A stretch of 64,000 nt of DNA from Microcystis aeruginosa FD4 (GTDB lineage Bacteria; Cyanobacteriota; Cyanobacteriia; Cyanobacteriales; Microcystaceae), in assembly GCF_009792235.1 (NCBI RefSeq), contig NZ_CP046973.1:3100001-3164000 (forward strand), read 5' to 3'. The notes beneath the pieces are model-generated. The model was not told the origin of the DNA. It saw nothing but the letters and a program-made list of their open reading frames with translations, and searched no databases. How positions within the stretch are numbered: the first letter of the stretch is position 1; each line of letters starts with the position of its first letter. Shown one piece after another: positions 45,801-56,841 of the stretch. A program made the translations under genes and the position numbers.

Positions 45801-46899
45801 GAGTTCGCACGTTACGGATACTTAACCCCGGCAGAAAACGCACGGTTCCCTCGAAGGGACTCCGCACTTGCCGGGCCACTTCTCCGGTAAATACGCCCCC
45901 GGTGTGGAAGGTACGCATGGTTAACTGAGTCCCCGGTTCCCCGATCGATTGGGCGGCAATAATCCCCACTGCTTCCCCCATATCCACCGGATGACCGTGG
46001 GCCAGACTCCAACCGTAACAGGTTTGGCAAACCGAGCGGGCCGCTTCACAGGTTAAGGGGCTGCGGACTTTGATTTTATCGACGAGTTTGCCCAGTTTTT
46101 CGGCGGTTTCGTCATCGATAATCTGGTTGCGGGTGGCGATCACTTCTCCATTGACCACCACATCTTCGGCCAAGGAACGACCTAATAGGCGATCGCTTAA
46201 GGGAATTAACACGCGATCGCCATCGGTCATAGCGGTTAATTCGATGTAACGATTGGTGCCACAATCTGCCTCGCGGACGATGACATCTTGGGACACATCC
46301 ACGAGACGACGGGTCAGATAACCAGAATCTGCCGTCCGTAGAGCGGTATCAACTAAACCTTTGCGGGCCCCGTAGGAGGAAATAACGTATTCGGTAACGG
46401 TCAATCCTTCCCGGAAGTTAGTCTTAATCGGGAGGTCAATAATTTCCCCCTGGGGATTAGCCATTAATCCCCGCATTCCGACTAACTGACGCACTTGGCT
46501 CATATTACCCCGCGCCCCGGAGAAAGCCATCATATAGACGGAGTTGAGGGGATCGGTAACTTGGAAGTTGCGAATTACTTCATCTTTAAGTGATTCGGAT
46601 GTACTATTCCAAGTGTCGATTACTTTTTGGAAGCGTTCCACTTCGGTGATTTCCCCGCGCACATAACGCTGTTCGGTTTGCCGGATTTCCTGTTCGGCAC
46701 TTTCGATCATCTGTCGTTTAGCCGGCGGTACGGTTAAATCATCCACACTAATGGAAACCCCTGCTTTGGTAGCGAAACGAAACCCGAGGTTTTTCAATTC
46801 ATCGGCCATTTGTGAACAGCGCGCCGAACCGTAGTTTTGATAGGCCCAAGCGATCAGTTTTTTCAGTTTTCCTTTGTCAACAGTTTGGTTATAAAACAT
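42895..46899 (-). CDS. rpoC2: RNA polymerase beta prime subunit RpoC2
   Basis: 1334 residues, the C-terminal half of bacterial beta prime plus the large cyanobacterial SI3 insertion (about 340-980). Start [21 protein letters not shown] is conserved. Trigger-loop region [20 protein letters not shown] (about 130-150), zinc ligands in READCGT and [13 protein letters not shown], and [16 protein letters not shown] are all present. The C-terminus is a long acidic tail ([16 protein letters not shown]). It lies 328 bp downstream of rpoB with a repeat tract between, and without rpoC1. Confidence 0.98.
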   Translation of the reverse strand: MFYNQTVDKGKLKKLIAWAYQNYGSARCSQMADELKNLGFRFATKAGVSISVDDLTVPPAKRQMIESAEQEIRQTEQRYVRGEITEVERFQKVIDTWNSTSESLKDEVIRNFQVTDPLNSVYMMAFSGARGNMSQVRQLVGMRGLMANPQGEIIDLPIKTNFREGLTVTEYVISSYGARKGLVDTALRTADSGYLTRRLVDVSQDVIVREADCGTNRYIELTAMTDGDRVLIPLSDRLLGRSLAEDVVVNGEVIATRNQIIDDETAEKLGKLVDKIKVRSPLTCEAARSVCQTCYGWSLAHGHPVDMGEAVGIIAAQSIGEPGTQLTMRTFHTGGVFTGEVARQVRSPFEGTVRFLPGLSIRNVRTRHGDERDQVEAPGEIKLTPKDKTKETVTYSLTPGSLLFVTDGATVSEEQLLAEITSDKVQKSTEKATKDVTSDLAGEVLFSQLVPEEKTDRQGNTTRIAQRGGLLWILSGEVYNLPTGAEPVVSNGDQVQVGDVLAETKLVSTNGGLVRLAPNSREIDIVTASVSLDQAEVKVESSAGREQFIIHTGDGQRFLLKTTPGTKVQNHAIVAELIDDRYQTHTGGMIKYVDIEVAKGGRKQGYEITKGGTILWIPEETHEVNKDISLLQVEDGQYVEAGEEVVKDVFCNSSGVVEVIQKNDILREIIVKPGLLFMDIEPESSGIAQEQLIYPGTQLTPEVTIEELRQAEWVETNEGLGLLLRPVQEFTVEDQSTSPTQGSANQEGGRHIELRSVQRIFFKDGERVKSVEGCQLISTQLVLEISSEEPESVSHLTADIELEPIEDSDCQRLQLVILESLVLRRDSDNDPLGGNIQTRVLVQDGDEIPPGAVVARTEIQCKEAGEIRGIRKGSEAVRRLLIVSDRDEFILPLAVAPTVKAGDLVIAEAEIAAGVLAPNSGQVLAVDKTTTGYEIRLRKARPYRVSAGAILHIDEGDLVQRGDNLVLLVFERSKTGDIIQGLPRIEELLEARKPKEACVLARKPGVCQVEYQDSEIVDIKVVEDDSTISEYPLLGSQNPLVSDNQRIDVGQALTDGQANPHEILEVFFNYYVDSLGSYEAALKALEKTQMFLVDQVQSVYQSQGIDIADKHIEVIVRQMTSKVRIDDGGDTSMLPGELLELRQVETVNEAMSITGGAAAKYTPVLLGITKASLNTDSFISAASFQETTRVLTEAAIEGKSDWLRGLKENVIIGRLIPAGTGFNSHENMAGISDYTPPEEEYNYNNRSYYAPPSGLGLPPRPGFGDSSEDSDMILDDQTARAYAEGDVVDLEDDEMAFLSSRGSSRFSRQPISDHWSEADEEGDEEDFEEDYEEE

Positions 46900-46964
46900 C
46901 TCGATCCCAGTAATAATTAAACAGCTATTAGCTATCAGCCATCGGTGAACAGTAACAATATTGG

Positions 46965-47226
46965 TTATAGGGGTTAGGTGTGGGGTGTTGGGGTTTTAGG
47001 GTGTTGTGGTTTTAGGGTGTTGGGGTGTTGGGGTGTTAGGGTGTTGGGGTTTTAGGGTTTTAGGGTTTTAGGGTTTTAGGGTTTTAGTTGAATTCCCCCA
47101 TTTCCCCATTTCCCCATTCCCCATTTCCCCATTTCCCCATTCCCCATTCCCCCATTTCCCCATTTCCCCATTTCCCCATCACCTGACTTCTCACTGATAA
47201 CTGATAACTGCTCACTGATAACTGAA
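46965..47226 (+). repeat. Telomere-like octamer tract between rpoB and rpoC2
   Basis: About 120 bp of GGGTGTTGGGGTTTTAGGG units (TTTTAGGG octamers at the end), then GTTTTAGTTGAATTCCCCCA, then about 85 bp of CCCCATTT octamers, then TGATAAC heptamers. The gap holds no gene. Confidence 0.85.
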
Positions 47227-47227
47227 A

Positions 47228-50200
47228 TTACACTTCCGATTCTTCTTCTTCAAGGTCTTCCGTGGTTAAGGATTCGTAGGTGGGGCGAGAGGGGGCGCGA
47301 CGACCGACATCGACCATCAGATCCACCTCCACATCACGGGAAGTACCATCGGGGGCATTTTCCACCTTGTGAACGGCGATATCGAGGCCGAGGGATTGCA
47401 ATTCTCGCATCAAAACCTTAAAGGATTCTGGCGTACCCGGGCGGGGAATCGGCTTGCCTTTTACGATCGCATTTAAAGCCTCATTCCGTCCTTGCATATC
47501 ATCGGATTTTACCGTTAGCAATTCCTGCAAGGTATAGGCCGCCCCGTAGGCCTCCAGGGCCCAGACTTCCATTTCTCCGAAGCGTTGACCCCCCTGTTGA
47601 GCTTTACCGCCCAGGGGTTGCTGAGTAACCAAGGAGTAGGGACCAGTAGAACGGGCGTGAATCTTATCATCAACTAGGTGAACCAGTTTTAACATATAGG
47701 CCATACCGACGGTAACGGGACGGTCAAAGGGGTCGCCGGTGCGACCATCGTAGACGGTGACTTTACCCGCGTGTTCTTCCTTGAACACCCAATCGCGATT
47801 GGGTTTTTTCGAGGCACTTTCTAGCAATCCGTGGACGGTCAAACGGCTGGCTTCTTCCCCGTACATTTCGTCAAAGGGAGTAATCTTAAAGCGTACGCCT
47901 AGATTTTCGCCGGCCCAACCCAGTAAACATTCAAACACCTGACCGACGTTCATGCGACTGGGAACCCCCAGGGGATTGAGAACGATATCGACGGGACGAC
48001 CATCGGGGAGGTAGGGCATATCTTCTAGGGGCAGAATCCGAGAAATAATCCCTTTATTGCCGTGACGACCCGCCATTTTATCGCCCACTTGGATTTTGCG
48101 TTTTTGGGCAACGTAAACCCGCACCACCATATTGGCCCCGGGGGGTAATTCATCCCCCTGTTCGCGGGTAAATACCCGCACATCTACTACCCGGCCTTTT
48201 TCGCCGTTGGGGACGCGCAGGGAGTTATCCCGTACATCCCGTGCCTTTTCGCCGAAAATTGCCCGCAGTAGTTTTTCTTCGGGTGGTTGGTCCGATTCGC
48301 CTTTGGGGGTGACTTTCCCCACGAGGATATCGCTGGCTTCTACCCAGGCACCGATGCGAATAATACCGCGTTCATCGAGGTTTCGCAGGGCATCTTCACC
48401 GACGTTGGGAATTTCCCTGGTGATTTCCTCCGGTCCGAGTTTAGTTTGACGGGCTTCGATCTCGTATTTTTCGATGTGGATACTGGTATAGACATCTTGT
48501 GCCACCAGTCTTTCACTGATTAAAATCGCGTCTTCGTAGTTATAGCCTTCCCAGGGCATATAGGCGACGAGGATATTCTGGCCGAGGGCGATTTCTCCTC
48601 CTTCGGTGGCGGAACCATCGGCGATGATCTGCCCCGGCACAACTTGTTCACTTTGATAGACTAAAGGACGCTGATTTAGGCAGGTATCTTGGTTAGAGCG
48701 TTGATATTTCTGAATTTCGTACTCTATCTCGCTCTTGCCAAAAATCTCTTTGTCTTCATCCGCCACTTTGATGCGAATCCGGTTAGCATCGACGTAGGAA
48801 ACGACCCCATTGGTACGGGAAACGATGACCATGCCGGAGTCGCGAGCGGCCTGTGCTTCCAATCCCGTACCCACAAGGGGACGTTCGGGACGCAGCAGGG
48901 GAACCGCTTGTCGTTGCATATTAGAACCCATCAGGGCGCGGTTAGCGTCGTCGTGTTCAAGGAAGGGAATCAGGGAAGTGGCCACCGAGACAATTTGGAC
49001 GGGGGAAACACAAACGTAGTCCACTTGTTCGGGGGAAGTGGTGGAGAATTCCTGCCGATAGCGCACTGGGATAGTTTCGCCGAGGATATAACCATTTTCA
49101 TCGGTGGCCACATCTCCCGGTGCTACCCGCAGATCGTCTTCTTCGTCGGCGGTCAAGTATTTAACGGGGAGATCGTAGCGGACTCGGCCATTTTCCACCA
49201 CATAACAGGGGGTTTCAATAAAACCGTAGTCGTTGACGCGAGCGTAGGTGGCCAGGGAACCGATTAAACCGGCGTTGGGACCTTCTGGGGTTTCCACCGG
49301 ACAAATGCGGCCGTGGTGGGAGGGGTGAATGTCGCGCACGGCAAAACCAGCCCGTTCCCGGGTCAGACCGCCCGGCCCAAGGGCGGAAATGCGGCGTTTA
49401 TGGGTCAATTCCGCTAGGGGATTGGTTTGATCCATGAACTGGGAGAGTTGCGAGGAACCAAAGAATTCTTTAATCGCCGCTACTAGGGGTTTCGGGTTGA
49501 CTAGGGAAGCGGGGGTGAGGTTTTGGGATTCGCTGACGGTCATCCGTTCCCGAATGATTCTTTCTAAGCGGTTTAAACCCACTCGCACTTGGTTTTGGAG
49601 CAGTTCACCCACGGAACGGACGCGACGGTTGCCGAGGTGGTCGATGTCGTCGGTGTTGCCGATGTCAAATTCGAGGTTAATTAGGTAGTCGATCGCCGCT
49701 AAGATGTCGGTGGTGGTCAGAACGCGCTGGTTATCGGGGACGTTGAGGCGTAGTTTTTTGTTGAGTTTATAACGACCAACGCGACCGAGATCGTAGCGTT
49801 TATTGTCAAAAAAGCGCGATTCGAGCAGTTGTTGTCCTCCCGTGACGGTGGGGGGTTCCCCGGGGCGTAGTTTGCGGTACAGGTCGAGGAGGGCCTCTTC
49901 TTCGGTGGGATTGCCTTCTTTGTCGAGGGTTTTTTGGTAGAATTCGGGATGGCGTAGGGAGTCAAAGATTTCGTTATCGCTCAATCCGATCGCTTTCAGG
50001 AGAACTTGGGCGGATAATTTGCGGGTTTTGTCGATTCTGACCCAGACTAAGCCGTTTTTGTCGGTTTCAAATTTTAACCAAGCTCCTCGGTTGGGAATCA
50101 GGGAAGCGGAGTAAGTACGGCGACCGTTTTTGTCGATTTCGGCCTTGTAGTAAACACCTGGAGAACGGACGATCTGATTGACGATGACTCGTTCGGCCCC

Positions 50201-50539
50201 GTTAATGATAAAGGTTCCCCGTTCGGTCATCAGGGGTAAATCGCCGATAAAGACTTCCTGTTCGATGTTTTCTCCCGTTTCTTTGTTGATTAAACGGGTG
50301 GGAACGTACATCTGAACGGAATAGCTGCTATCGCGTCGTTTGGCTTCATCGACGTTGTATTTCGGTTCTTTGAGTCTGTAGTCCTGACCGAGAAAATGTA
50401 GTTCTAATTTACCTGTATAGTCGCTGATGGGGGAAAAGCTATTCAGTTCCTCGATCAGTCCTTCTTCCAAAAACCAACGAAAACTGGAGTGTTGGATTTC
50501 GATGAGGTCGGGTAAGAGGTTAAAGGTAAGATTGTTCAT
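47228..50539 (-). CDS. rpoB: RNA polymerase beta subunit RpoB
   Basis: 1103 residues from ATG 50539 ([20 protein letters not shown]); an in-frame GTG at 50563 would add eight residues without a better ribosome-binding site. Rifampicin region [20 protein letters not shown] and [19 protein letters not shown] (about 365-405) and the active-site lysines in [16 protein letters not shown] are intact. The DEEDD-like and C-terminal VPRPG-like parts ([20 protein letters not shown]) are normal. Order rpsT-tatD-rpoB-rpoC2 is conserved in related cyanobacteria as I recall. Confidence 0.98.
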   Translation of the reverse strand: MNNLTFNLLPDLIEIQHSSFRWFLEEGLIEELNSFSPISDYTGKLELHFLGQDYRLKEPKYNVDEAKRRDSSYSVQMYVPTRLINKETGENIEQEVFIGDLPLMTERGTFIINGAERVIVNQIVRSPGVYYKAEIDKNGRRTYSASLIPNRGAWLKFETDKNGLVWVRIDKTRKLSAQVLLKAIGLSDNEIFDSLRHPEFYQKTLDKEGNPTEEEALLDLYRKLRPGEPPTVTGGQQLLESRFFDNKRYDLGRVGRYKLNKKLRLNVPDNQRVLTTTDILAAIDYLINLEFDIGNTDDIDHLGNRRVRSVGELLQNQVRVGLNRLERIIRERMTVSESQNLTPASLVNPKPLVAAIKEFFGSSQLSQFMDQTNPLAELTHKRRISALGPGGLTRERAGFAVRDIHPSHHGRICPVETPEGPNAGLIGSLATYARVNDYGFIETPCYVVENGRVRYDLPVKYLTADEEDDLRVAPGDVATDENGYILGETIPVRYRQEFSTTSPEQVDYVCVSPVQIVSVATSLIPFLEHDDANRALMGSNMQRQAVPLLRPERPLVGTGLEAQAARDSGMVIVSRTNGVVSYVDANRIRIKVADEDKEIFGKSEIEYEIQKYQRSNQDTCLNQRPLVYQSEQVVPGQIIADGSATEGGEIALGQNILVAYMPWEGYNYEDAILISERLVAQDVYTSIHIEKYEIEARQTKLGPEEITREIPNVGEDALRNLDERGIIRIGAWVEASDILVGKVTPKGESDQPPEEKLLRAIFGEKARDVRDNSLRVPNGEKGRVVDVRVFTREQGDELPPGANMVVRVYVAQKRKIQVGDKMAGRHGNKGIISRILPLEDMPYLPDGRPVDIVLNPLGVPSRMNVGQVFECLLGWAGENLGVRFKITPFDEMYGEEASRLTVHGLLESASKKPNRDWVFKEEHAGKVTVYDGRTGDPFDRPVTVGMAYMLKLVHLVDDKIHARSTGPYSLVTQQPLGGKAQQGGQRFGEMEVWALEAYGAAYTLQELLTVKSDDMQGRNEALNAIVKGKPIPRPGTPESFKVLMRELQSLGLDIAVHKVENAPDGTSRDVEVDLMVDVGRRAPSRPTYESLTTEDLEEEESEV

Positions 50540-50589
50540 TATGGTTACAAGGGCTGATGACACGATAGCGACGGTCGGATATCAGTGAG

Positions 50590-50708
50590 CAGTGAGGGGT
50601 TGGGTGTTGGGGTTTTAGGGTGGTCACTGCGTGCGCGTTGCGGGGGGTTTTAGGGTTTTAGTTGAATTCCCCCATTTCCCCATCTCCCCATTCCCTGCTC
50701 TGTGCTAA
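50590..50708 (+). repeat. G-rich/C-rich repeat between tatD and rpoB
   Basis: GGGTTGGGTGTTGGGGTTTT, then GGGTTTTAGTTGAATTCCCC and CATTTCCCCATCTCCCC. The junction module is the same as at 47070-47110, so rpoB is flanked by direct repeats. Confidence 0.8.
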
Positions 50709-50721
50709 TAAACTATGTTTT

Positions 50722-51501
50722 TTAACTGGGGAGTTGAAATAAGTGCCTGGCGTTCTGGGTGGTTTGTTCGGCTAGGGTTTCGAGGGAAACGCCGCGCAGA
50801 CGGGCGACGGTTTCGGCCACAGGTCGGACGAAAGAGGGTTCGCAAGGTTTACCGCGGTGGGGATTGGGTGAGAGAAAGGGGCAATCGGTTTCGATCAGTA
50901 GGCGATCGCTGGGAACAATTTGGGCGGCAGCTTGCACGGTTTTACTGTTTTTGAAGGTGATAATACCGCTAAAGCTGATGTAAAAACCCAAATCTAAAAA
51001 CCATTGAGTTTCTTCGGGGTTGCCAGTCCAGCAGTGCATTACGCCGCCAATTTTGCCCACTTGTTGCCGAAAGGCGCTGATTTCCTCCCGCATGACCGGG
51101 GCTGCATCTCGACAATGGATAATCACGGGTTTATCGAGACGATGGGCGATTTCTAACTGCCTCCAAAAGACCTGTTTTTGCTGCTCTTGATTATCCGCTT
51201 TATAGAAGTCTAAACCCATTTCCCCGATCGCCACGACGCGCCGATCAGATCGGGCTAGGGATTCGATCTGATCGGCACTATTATCTCGCCATTTTTCGGC
51301 ATCTAGGGGATGTAAACCGACGGCGAAGGAAATTTCCTCAAATTGATCAGCAATGGCTTTAATCGCTGCAAATTCCTCTGGTTCGACACAGGAGTGAACC
51401 AGATGAACGACTCCCACACTTCGCCAACGTTCGGAGATAGCGGGCAAGTCGGCTTGCAAAACGTCAAAGTTCAGATGAACGTGCGTATCTATTAATTGCA
51501 T
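50722..51501 (-). CDS. tatD: TatD-family metal-dependent deoxyribonuclease
   Basis: 259 residues, TIM-barrel amidohydrolase fold. Metal ligands in order: HxH in [12 protein letters not shown] (H7, H9), E in [10 protein letters not shown] (about 94), H in [10 protein letters not shown] (about 132), H in GGVMHCWTG (about 155) and D in [11 protein letters not shown] (about 205). It is a 3'-5' exonuclease/DNA repair type enzyme. It sits between rpsT and rpoB on the same strand, 50 bp after rpsT. Confidence 0.95.
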   Translation of the reverse strand: MQLIDTHVHLNFDVLQADLPAISERWRSVGVVHLVHSCVEPEEFAAIKAIADQFEEISFAVGLHPLDAEKWRDNSADQIESLARSDRRVVAIGEMGLDFYKADNQEQQKQVFWRQLEIAHRLDKPVIIHCRDAAPVMREEISAFRQQVGKIGGVMHCWTGNPEETQWFLDLGFYISFSGIITFKNSKTVQAAAQIVPSDRLLIETDCPFLSPNPHRGKPCEPSFVRPVAETVARLRGVSLETLAEQTTQNARHLFQLPS

Positions 51502-51551
51502 CGACCCCCGATCGCTTGTTGCGTCTGTCCTGATTACAGCTTACCTGTTTC

Positions 51552-51845
51552 TTAGGAAGCTTGGCTAACTTTTTGCAAAGCTTTGGCTAAACCGGCTTTT
51601 TTTCTAGCGCCGTTGTTCCGGTGCAAGACGTTGCGCTTGACGGCTTTATCGATTTTACTGTAAGCTTCCGATAGAGCTTGTTGGGCGCTTTCTAACCCTT
51701 CTGGGCTGGGGTTGGCTCCGTAGGCCGAGACAGCGACAAGACATTTTTTGATCAGGGTTCTTACGGCTGACTTGTACGCTTTGTTGCGTAGACGATTTCT
51801 TTCGGAGATTTGGACTCGTTTGAGTGCAGACTTTGTATTAGCCAC
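51552..51845 (-). CDS. rpsT: 30S ribosomal protein S20
   Basis: 97 residues. Basic helical protein binding 16S rRNA. Start [21 protein letters not shown] and the end [20 protein letters not shown] are typical. First gene of the rpsT-tatD-rpoB-rpoC2 series. The 293 bp upstream, to gmd, contain its promoter region with no further gene. Confidence 0.97.
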   Translation of the reverse strand: MANTKSALKRVQISERNRLRNKAYKSAVRTLIKKCLVAVSAYGANPSPEGLESAQQALSEAYSKIDKAVKRNVLHRNNGARKKAGLAKALQKVSQAS

Positions 51846-52138
51846 AGTCGTTTCTTGTTCTCAATACTGGTATGGTTAATCCGGACACAGACAAACCATA
51901 ATAACAGATTTGTGCTATTTGTGGCAAGAGTTTTCTGGACAAGAAGATATATTTTAAGGATTGGGACCCCACAGATGGGGAAGGATTGAGGGACTGTCAA
52001 ACCTGAATCTAGGTTAAGGCGATTTTGCCATGACTGTCTTGATAACTAATCGCCAAACTTGTCCTGAGGGGCTAAAGTATGCTATAAGCAGTCAGACCCT
52101 GCCCTGGTCTTTATTCTTTCCGATTAGGTAAATTACTG

Positions 52139-53221
52139 ATGACTGAAGCTAAACGCGCCCTAATTACCGGCATCACCGGTCAAGATGGTTCCTATCTGAG
52201 CGAATTATTATTAGAAAAGGGTTACGAAGTCCACGGTATCATCCGTCGTACCTCAACTTTTAACACCGATCGCATCGATCATATCTACATTGACCCCCAC
52301 CAGCCGGATGCTAAATTATTTCTTCATTATGGCGACCTCACCGATGGGACGACCCTGCGGCGTATTCTCGAACAAGTGCAACCGGTAGAAGTGTATAATT
52401 TAGGCGCACAATCCCACGTGCGAGTCAGTTTTGATGCCCCAGAATACACCGTCGATGCTGTGGGGGTGGGAGTTTTGAGATTACTAGAAGCAATTCGGGA
52501 TTACCAAAAAAGAACTGGCATCGAAGTGCGTTTCTATCAAGCAGGTTCCTCGGAAATGTTCGGGAAAGTCATGGAAGTTCCCCAAAAAGAAACCACGCCA
52601 TTTTATCCTCGCAGTCCCTACGCTTGTGCGAAAGTTTACGGTCACTGGCAAACGGTCAACTATCGGGAATCCTACGACTTATTTGCCTGTAACGGCATTT
52701 TATTTAACCATGAATCCCCCCGTCGGGGAGAAACTTTTGTCACGCGCAAAATTACCCGCGCTTTGGCCAGAATTATTGCTGGACAACAGCAAAAACTCTA
52801 TTTAGGAAATCTCGATTCTAAAAGAGATTGGGGTTATGCTAAGGATTATGTGCGGGCGATGTGGTTAATGTTACAACAGGAAGAACCGGATGACTATGTG
52901 GTGGCGACCAATGAAACCTATTCTATCCGGGAATTTCTCGATATTTCTTTCCAATACGTTAATTTAAATTGGCAGGATTATGTGGAGTTTGATCAACGTT
53001 ATTTGCGTCCAGCGGAAGTGGATTTATTGATAGGAGATTCTACAAAAGCCAGAGAGAAATTAGGTTGGCAGCCGTCGGTGACGTTCGAGGGACTGGTAAA
53101 ATTAATGGTAGATGCAGATTTAGCGGCTTTGGGGATTAATCTTAATAACGGTGGTGATAGCCAACAGTTATTAAAAGATTTGGCTTATCTTCGCAATCGT
53201 TCCTTAATTGCCGTCGATTAA
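52139..53221 (+). CDS. gmd: GDP-mannose 4,6-dehydratase
   Basis: 360 residues, extended SDR enzyme converting GDP-D-mannose to GDP-4-keto-6-deoxymannose, precursor of GDP-fucose and GDP-rhamnose in surface glycans. Cofactor loop [20 protein letters not shown] at the N-terminus, catalytic Thr/Ser-Glu in GSSEMFGKV, Tyr and Lys in [12 protein letters not shown], and the [14 protein letters not shown] segment are all present. Followed by a perfect GC-rich hairpin. No GDP-fucose synthase gene is next to it. Confidence 0.96.
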   Translation: MTEAKRALITGITGQDGSYLSELLLEKGYEVHGIIRRTSTFNTDRIDHIYIDPHQPDAKLFLHYGDLTDGTTLRRILEQVQPVEVYNLGAQSHVRVSFDAPEYTVDAVGVGVLRLLEAIRDYQKRTGIEVRFYQAGSSEMFGKVMEVPQKETTPFYPRSPYACAKVYGHWQTVNYRESYDLFACNGILFNHESPRRGETFVTRKITRALARIIAGQQQKLYLGNLDSKRDWGYAKDYVRAMWLMLQQEEPDDYVVATNETYSIREFLDISFQYVNLNWQDYVEFDQRYLRPAEVDLLIGDSTKAREKLGWQPSVTFEGLVKLMVDADLAALGINLNNGGDSQQLLKDLAYLRNRSLIAVD

Positions 53222-53227
53222 AAAGTC

Positions 53228-53255
53228 GGGTGGGTTAGGGAAGCGCAACCCACCC
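53228..53255 (+). terminator. Hairpin after gmd
   Basis: GGGTGGGTT pairs with AACCCACCC across 10 nt, 7 bp past the stop. No long T-run. Confidence 0.6.
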
Positions 53256-53417
53256 CCTGTCGGCTGGTTTGGGTCAAGTTAATCAGACAGCAAGTTAAAT
53301 TACGTTCTTCTGTGAGTGAAGACCGAGTATTGCATTTAGATATTCCCGTGGAAGTTAAAGAAACTGATTTAGAGGTGACAGTAACGTTTAACTGATAACT
53401 GATAACTGATAACTGAT

Positions 53418-55658
53418 TTAAGGTCTTTGCAGGAAGATTAATTCTTCAACGGGGAGGAAATCATAGTATTGACCTTGATTGGCTAAAACTGCGATTAAAT
53501 GGAGACGATCATCGGGTTCAATGTGTAATCCTTCCCAGGGGACAGCAATTTCCAAACATTGATTAAAAGAAGCTTTGGCATTACTAGGAACTCGTTGCCA
53601 AGTAAAATATTCTTGAGCGACTTCTAACCAAGTAAATTCCGTGATTAAATTAACTCCTAGATGATGATGATAACCGTAATCGAGGGGCGATCGAGGGGGA
53701 ATATCTGTTAGGGGAATTGGACTTTGCAGACGATGCACTTCGTCATAATACCAATATAAATGCACTTCAGGCGGGATATCTTTGCCTAATTCTGCCCCCG
53801 GTTTCCAATCGAAACGCAGATAAAAATTGAGGTGATCCCAACCGAAAAACAGCCTTTGTACTAAGGAATTCCGGTGCATTGTACCACTGGCACCGCCAAT
53901 TTCGAGCCGTCCGGCTTTATCCCAATCCTGTTCGTCGCCAAAACCGTCGATAATGGGGTGAATGAAAGCCAGTGGACGATTACTTGGTTTATCCCCGTGT
54001 TCTTCCACCGGTTCGAGCAAATAGGAGGGAATTGGCTCATTTAAAGCTTGATACAGAGCGATCAGGTGTTCGCGGAAAAGTTGGTCAAAAATTGCGTCAT
54101 GATTGGAGGAATGGCCATAACCAAACCACCAAAACCAATCGGAACCTTCCGCTGCATACAATGCTTCCCACGCGTCGGGGTTATTATCTTCCGTCGCTTC
54201 CGGGTGATTAGCGAGGGTTTGACGGGCTAAAATTAGATATTCCCAAGCTTTATTTTTAGCGGGATCGCCGATCCAAGTGGTAAAATTGGCATCGATCCAA
54301 GAGCCGCTATGAAGTTGATTGCTGGGTATTTTGGCATTAGCGGGAAAGCGATCGAGATATTCCGAGACGGTGACTAATTCGATCGCTTGGTGGTCGCTTA
54401 AAAGTTGATAAAGGTTCTCTAGGAAGGGTAAACCGTCTTGATGATAGTTTTCCCAACAGTTTTCGCCATCTAGCGCAATGGTAACTAACCAGGGTTTTTC
54501 TAGCGTCGTGGTTTCGGCGTTGGTTTGCAGTTGTTCGGCGATCGCTTCTAGGTGTTTAATTAAGTCTGTAGCGGCCTCTTGCGCTTTCATGCCACTATAG
54601 CTAAATCCGATCAGATCCGAGAGACGATGATCGCGGAAAACCATCGATAAATTGCCGTTGCTAGTTTCCAGAAGGTAGGGACGATAAAGTAATTCCGGTT
54701 CGCTAATATTGCCTTTTTCGTCGCGATGAAAGTAATGTCCTAGGGACCAACCTAACACCCCCTCATCGGAACATAACCACTGAAAACCCTGTTTAGCGAC
54801 AGCGGGGAGAATCGCGGGACTAACGGATTGTTCCGAGGGCCAAAGTCCTCGAGGATGTTTATCAAAGCGATCGATATAGATTTGCCAAGCTTTCTGGAGA
54901 TGGCGGGAAATATCTTCAGGATAGTGGAAATATTGCCGAGGAAGGGTCATATTCGGCACTGCTACCCGGCCGGCTTCCGAGTTGGCCAGCAGGGGTAAAA
55001 TTGGATGGGTGTAGGGACTGGTAATGATTTCTAGTTGTCCGGTTTCCTGCATTAACCGGTGTTGCGGCAAGATACGACGCAGAATTTGACGCTGTTTGGA
55101 GATAATTCGCTGGCGATCGCTTAAAGTGAAGTTTTTTCCCTGTTCTAACCAGGCAGCGATTTCTGGGTCACTGTGAAAGATAGGATCGATCCAAGCGAGG
55201 TTATGCCAAGCCAAGAGATCGCTATAATCTTGGAGATTCCAATGGCTAATACACCAACTATGACCGTTTTCTTGACGCTGTGCGTATAATTGGGCGTAAC
55301 GGGGGTGCGGATCGATCAGGGTACGATGGTTAGCATCGAAAAAGTGTTCGAGGATAAAGTGTTTTTGTGCCAGGGTTAACTGCGCTTCTGGGGTGACAGT
55401 GAGGGCAAGATAGGGGTCTATAGCTAGTCCGTTGACATAATCCTCTAATTGCAGGATTAAAGAGGGGACAAGGTTGACAGTTTGGTGTAATTTAGGAAAA
55501 CGTTCTAGAATCAGGATTAAATCGAGATAATCTTTCACTCCATGCAGTCGCACCCAGGGTAAGCGATATTGTCCCGAAGCATCGGTGCGAGTTTGAGAGG
55601 ATTTGTAGAGGGGTTGGTGTTGATGCCAAATAAAAGCGACGTAGAGAGGATAGGTCAT
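53418..55658 (-). CDS. Glycoside hydrolase family 57 protein (amylopullulanase-like)
   Basis: 746 residues. Motif 1 is FIWHQHQPLYK at the N-terminus; motif 3, with the likely nucleophile Glu, is GLWPSEQSVSP (about 275); motif 4, with the acid Asp, is IALDGENCWENY (about 393). Length and the C-terminal beta-rich region (LNFYLRFDWKPGAELGKD) fit the long cyanobacterial GH57 group, which acts on alpha-1,4/1,6 glucans such as glycogen. No signal peptide, so cytosolic. Specificity is not settled by motifs. Single gene; TGATAAC heptamers follow it. Confidence 0.9.
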   Translation of the reverse strand: MTYPLYVAFIWHQHQPLYKSSQTRTDASGQYRLPWVRLHGVKDYLDLILILERFPKLHQTVNLVPSLILQLEDYVNGLAIDPYLALTVTPEAQLTLAQKHFILEHFFDANHRTLIDPHPRYAQLYAQRQENGHSWCISHWNLQDYSDLLAWHNLAWIDPIFHSDPEIAAWLEQGKNFTLSDRQRIISKQRQILRRILPQHRLMQETGQLEIITSPYTHPILPLLANSEAGRVAVPNMTLPRQYFHYPEDISRHLQKAWQIYIDRFDKHPRGLWPSEQSVSPAILPAVAKQGFQWLCSDEGVLGWSLGHYFHRDEKGNISEPELLYRPYLLETSNGNLSMVFRDHRLSDLIGFSYSGMKAQEAATDLIKHLEAIAEQLQTNAETTTLEKPWLVTIALDGENCWENYHQDGLPFLENLYQLLSDHQAIELVTVSEYLDRFPANAKIPSNQLHSGSWIDANFTTWIGDPAKNKAWEYLILARQTLANHPEATEDNNPDAWEALYAAEGSDWFWWFGYGHSSNHDAIFDQLFREHLIALYQALNEPIPSYLLEPVEEHGDKPSNRPLAFIHPIIDGFGDEQDWDKAGRLEIGGASGTMHRNSLVQRLFFGWDHLNFYLRFDWKPGAELGKDIPPEVHLYWYYDEVHRLQSPIPLTDIPPRSPLDYGYHHHLGVNLITEFTWLEVAQEYFTWQRVPSNAKASFNQCLEIAVPWEGLHIEPDDRLHLIAVLANQGQYYDFLPVEELIFLQRP

Positions 55659-55884
55659 GATAATACCGAGAAAAAGTGCATATAACAGGCTTTTTGTCCG
55701 TTATTTGCATGATAATGGACAATAAAACCCATTATAGATTCTTAAAAGTTGATTTCGGTTACTACCATAATCCTATCAACTGGTTTTGAGAGGGTATCGT
55801 CTCTTTGTCTTTGTTAAAGGATTGGCTCCTCTGGTGGTGATTATTGGCAGTTCAGCAGTAGAATCTCTAATATTATTCGGCCTT

Positions 55885-56127
55885 ATACCATTTTTAAAAA
55901 GTAATGACAGAGATGGTTATGCCTGGTGTATCTCAATTTTGTCGAAATATCTAGATGACATTTTGGGCGCACGCAGTGCGCCCCTACCATTGGTGCAATC
56001 ATATTATTGTAGGGGCGAATTGCCTTCGCCCTCTTTGAACAACTTCTGCTGCTCACCCTAAGTGAGAGAAAATCACCAATAGGAGATGCACCCAGTTATG
56101 CCTGCTACGAATAAAGAAAAATGGTAT
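55885..56127 (-). repeat. Composite palindromic MITE, copy C
   Basis: The core 55925-56092 (GGTGTATCTC to GGAGATGCACC) is the inverse of the cores at 10674 and 63691. It is framed by ATACCATTTTT and AAAAATGGTAT. The remaining spacer up to 56460 holds TTTACTGTTCACTG heptamers and no gene. Confidence 0.8.
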
Positions 56128-56460
56128 TACTGTTTACTGTTCACTGTTTACTAGACCTGCCGCCAAAGTCAGTTATCGAGCCGCTATCGGGTCAAAATAT
56201 CTAAAAATTCAGATGAATTTGACATAATCTCAGTTTTTATGATTGTGAAAGTCATATACTGTCTTTTTTCTCCTCCTGTCTCCGATTATACTCACCTAAC
56301 GGAAGATTTTTGATTTTTGCAGGAGATATACTGTTCACTGATTACTGATTACTGTTTACTGTTTACTGATAATTGAAAAACCCCCATCACCCGATCGACA
56401 ACATTTTTCAGGATGATAGGATAAGCTGGAATTATCGAAACCGTAGAAATAATAGATAAA

Positions 56461-56754
56461 ATGGGTAATCTCCTCTGGCCGCGTTTTCTCAAGAAAGCTT
56501 ACCGTCAAGAACCAATAACTAGCTTTATCTTTACCGTAGCGGCAGTAGATGTCATAATCGGGGTTCTAGGACAAAGATGGACACTGCTATCTTTAGGGGC
56601 AACGATTATGGCGATCGCTATCTTCGCCAGGTGGCAACAGAGCCAAAAAACCGAGGCAATCAACCAAGAAGAAGCGGCAAGATACTATTTACCGCCCCAA
56701 TCGGGTCAAGTAGCTTTACCAACCCTGAAAAACGAAAAAAATCGACCTTCTTAG
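56461..56754 (+). CDS. Small membrane protein, unknown
   Basis: 97 residues. Two hydrophobic helices (SFIFTVAAVDVIIGVLG, about 20-37, and LLSLGATIMAIAIFARW, about 42-59) and a polar C-terminal tail (YYLPPQSGQVALP). Basic N-terminus (FLKKAYRQEP). No family recognised. Located 87 bp upstream of the split WD40 gene, same strand. Confidence 0.65.
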   Translation: MGNLLWPRFLKKAYRQEPITSFIFTVAAVDVIIGVLGQRWTLLSLGATIMAIAIFARWQQSQKTEAINQEEAARYYLPPQSGQVALPTLKNEKNRPS

Positions 56755-56841
56755 CTCAAAAATCTCACCTTGCTTGGCAATCAATCCCCTCAAAGGCTAG
56801 AATCTATAGCACCGTTTATTTGTTAATATTCAACTAAATTT

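Noticed and set aside
46965..47226. Telomere or replication origin because of TTTTAGGG repeats
   Set aside because: Same tracts occur at several places between ordinary genes and no DnaA boxes or dnaA/dnaN genes are nearby.
53272..53395. Short frame VKLIRQQVKLRSSVSEDR to VTVTFN before the GH57 gene, resembling an antitoxin-like tail
   Set aside because: No start codon, no toxin partner, about 40 codons only; at most a gene remnant.
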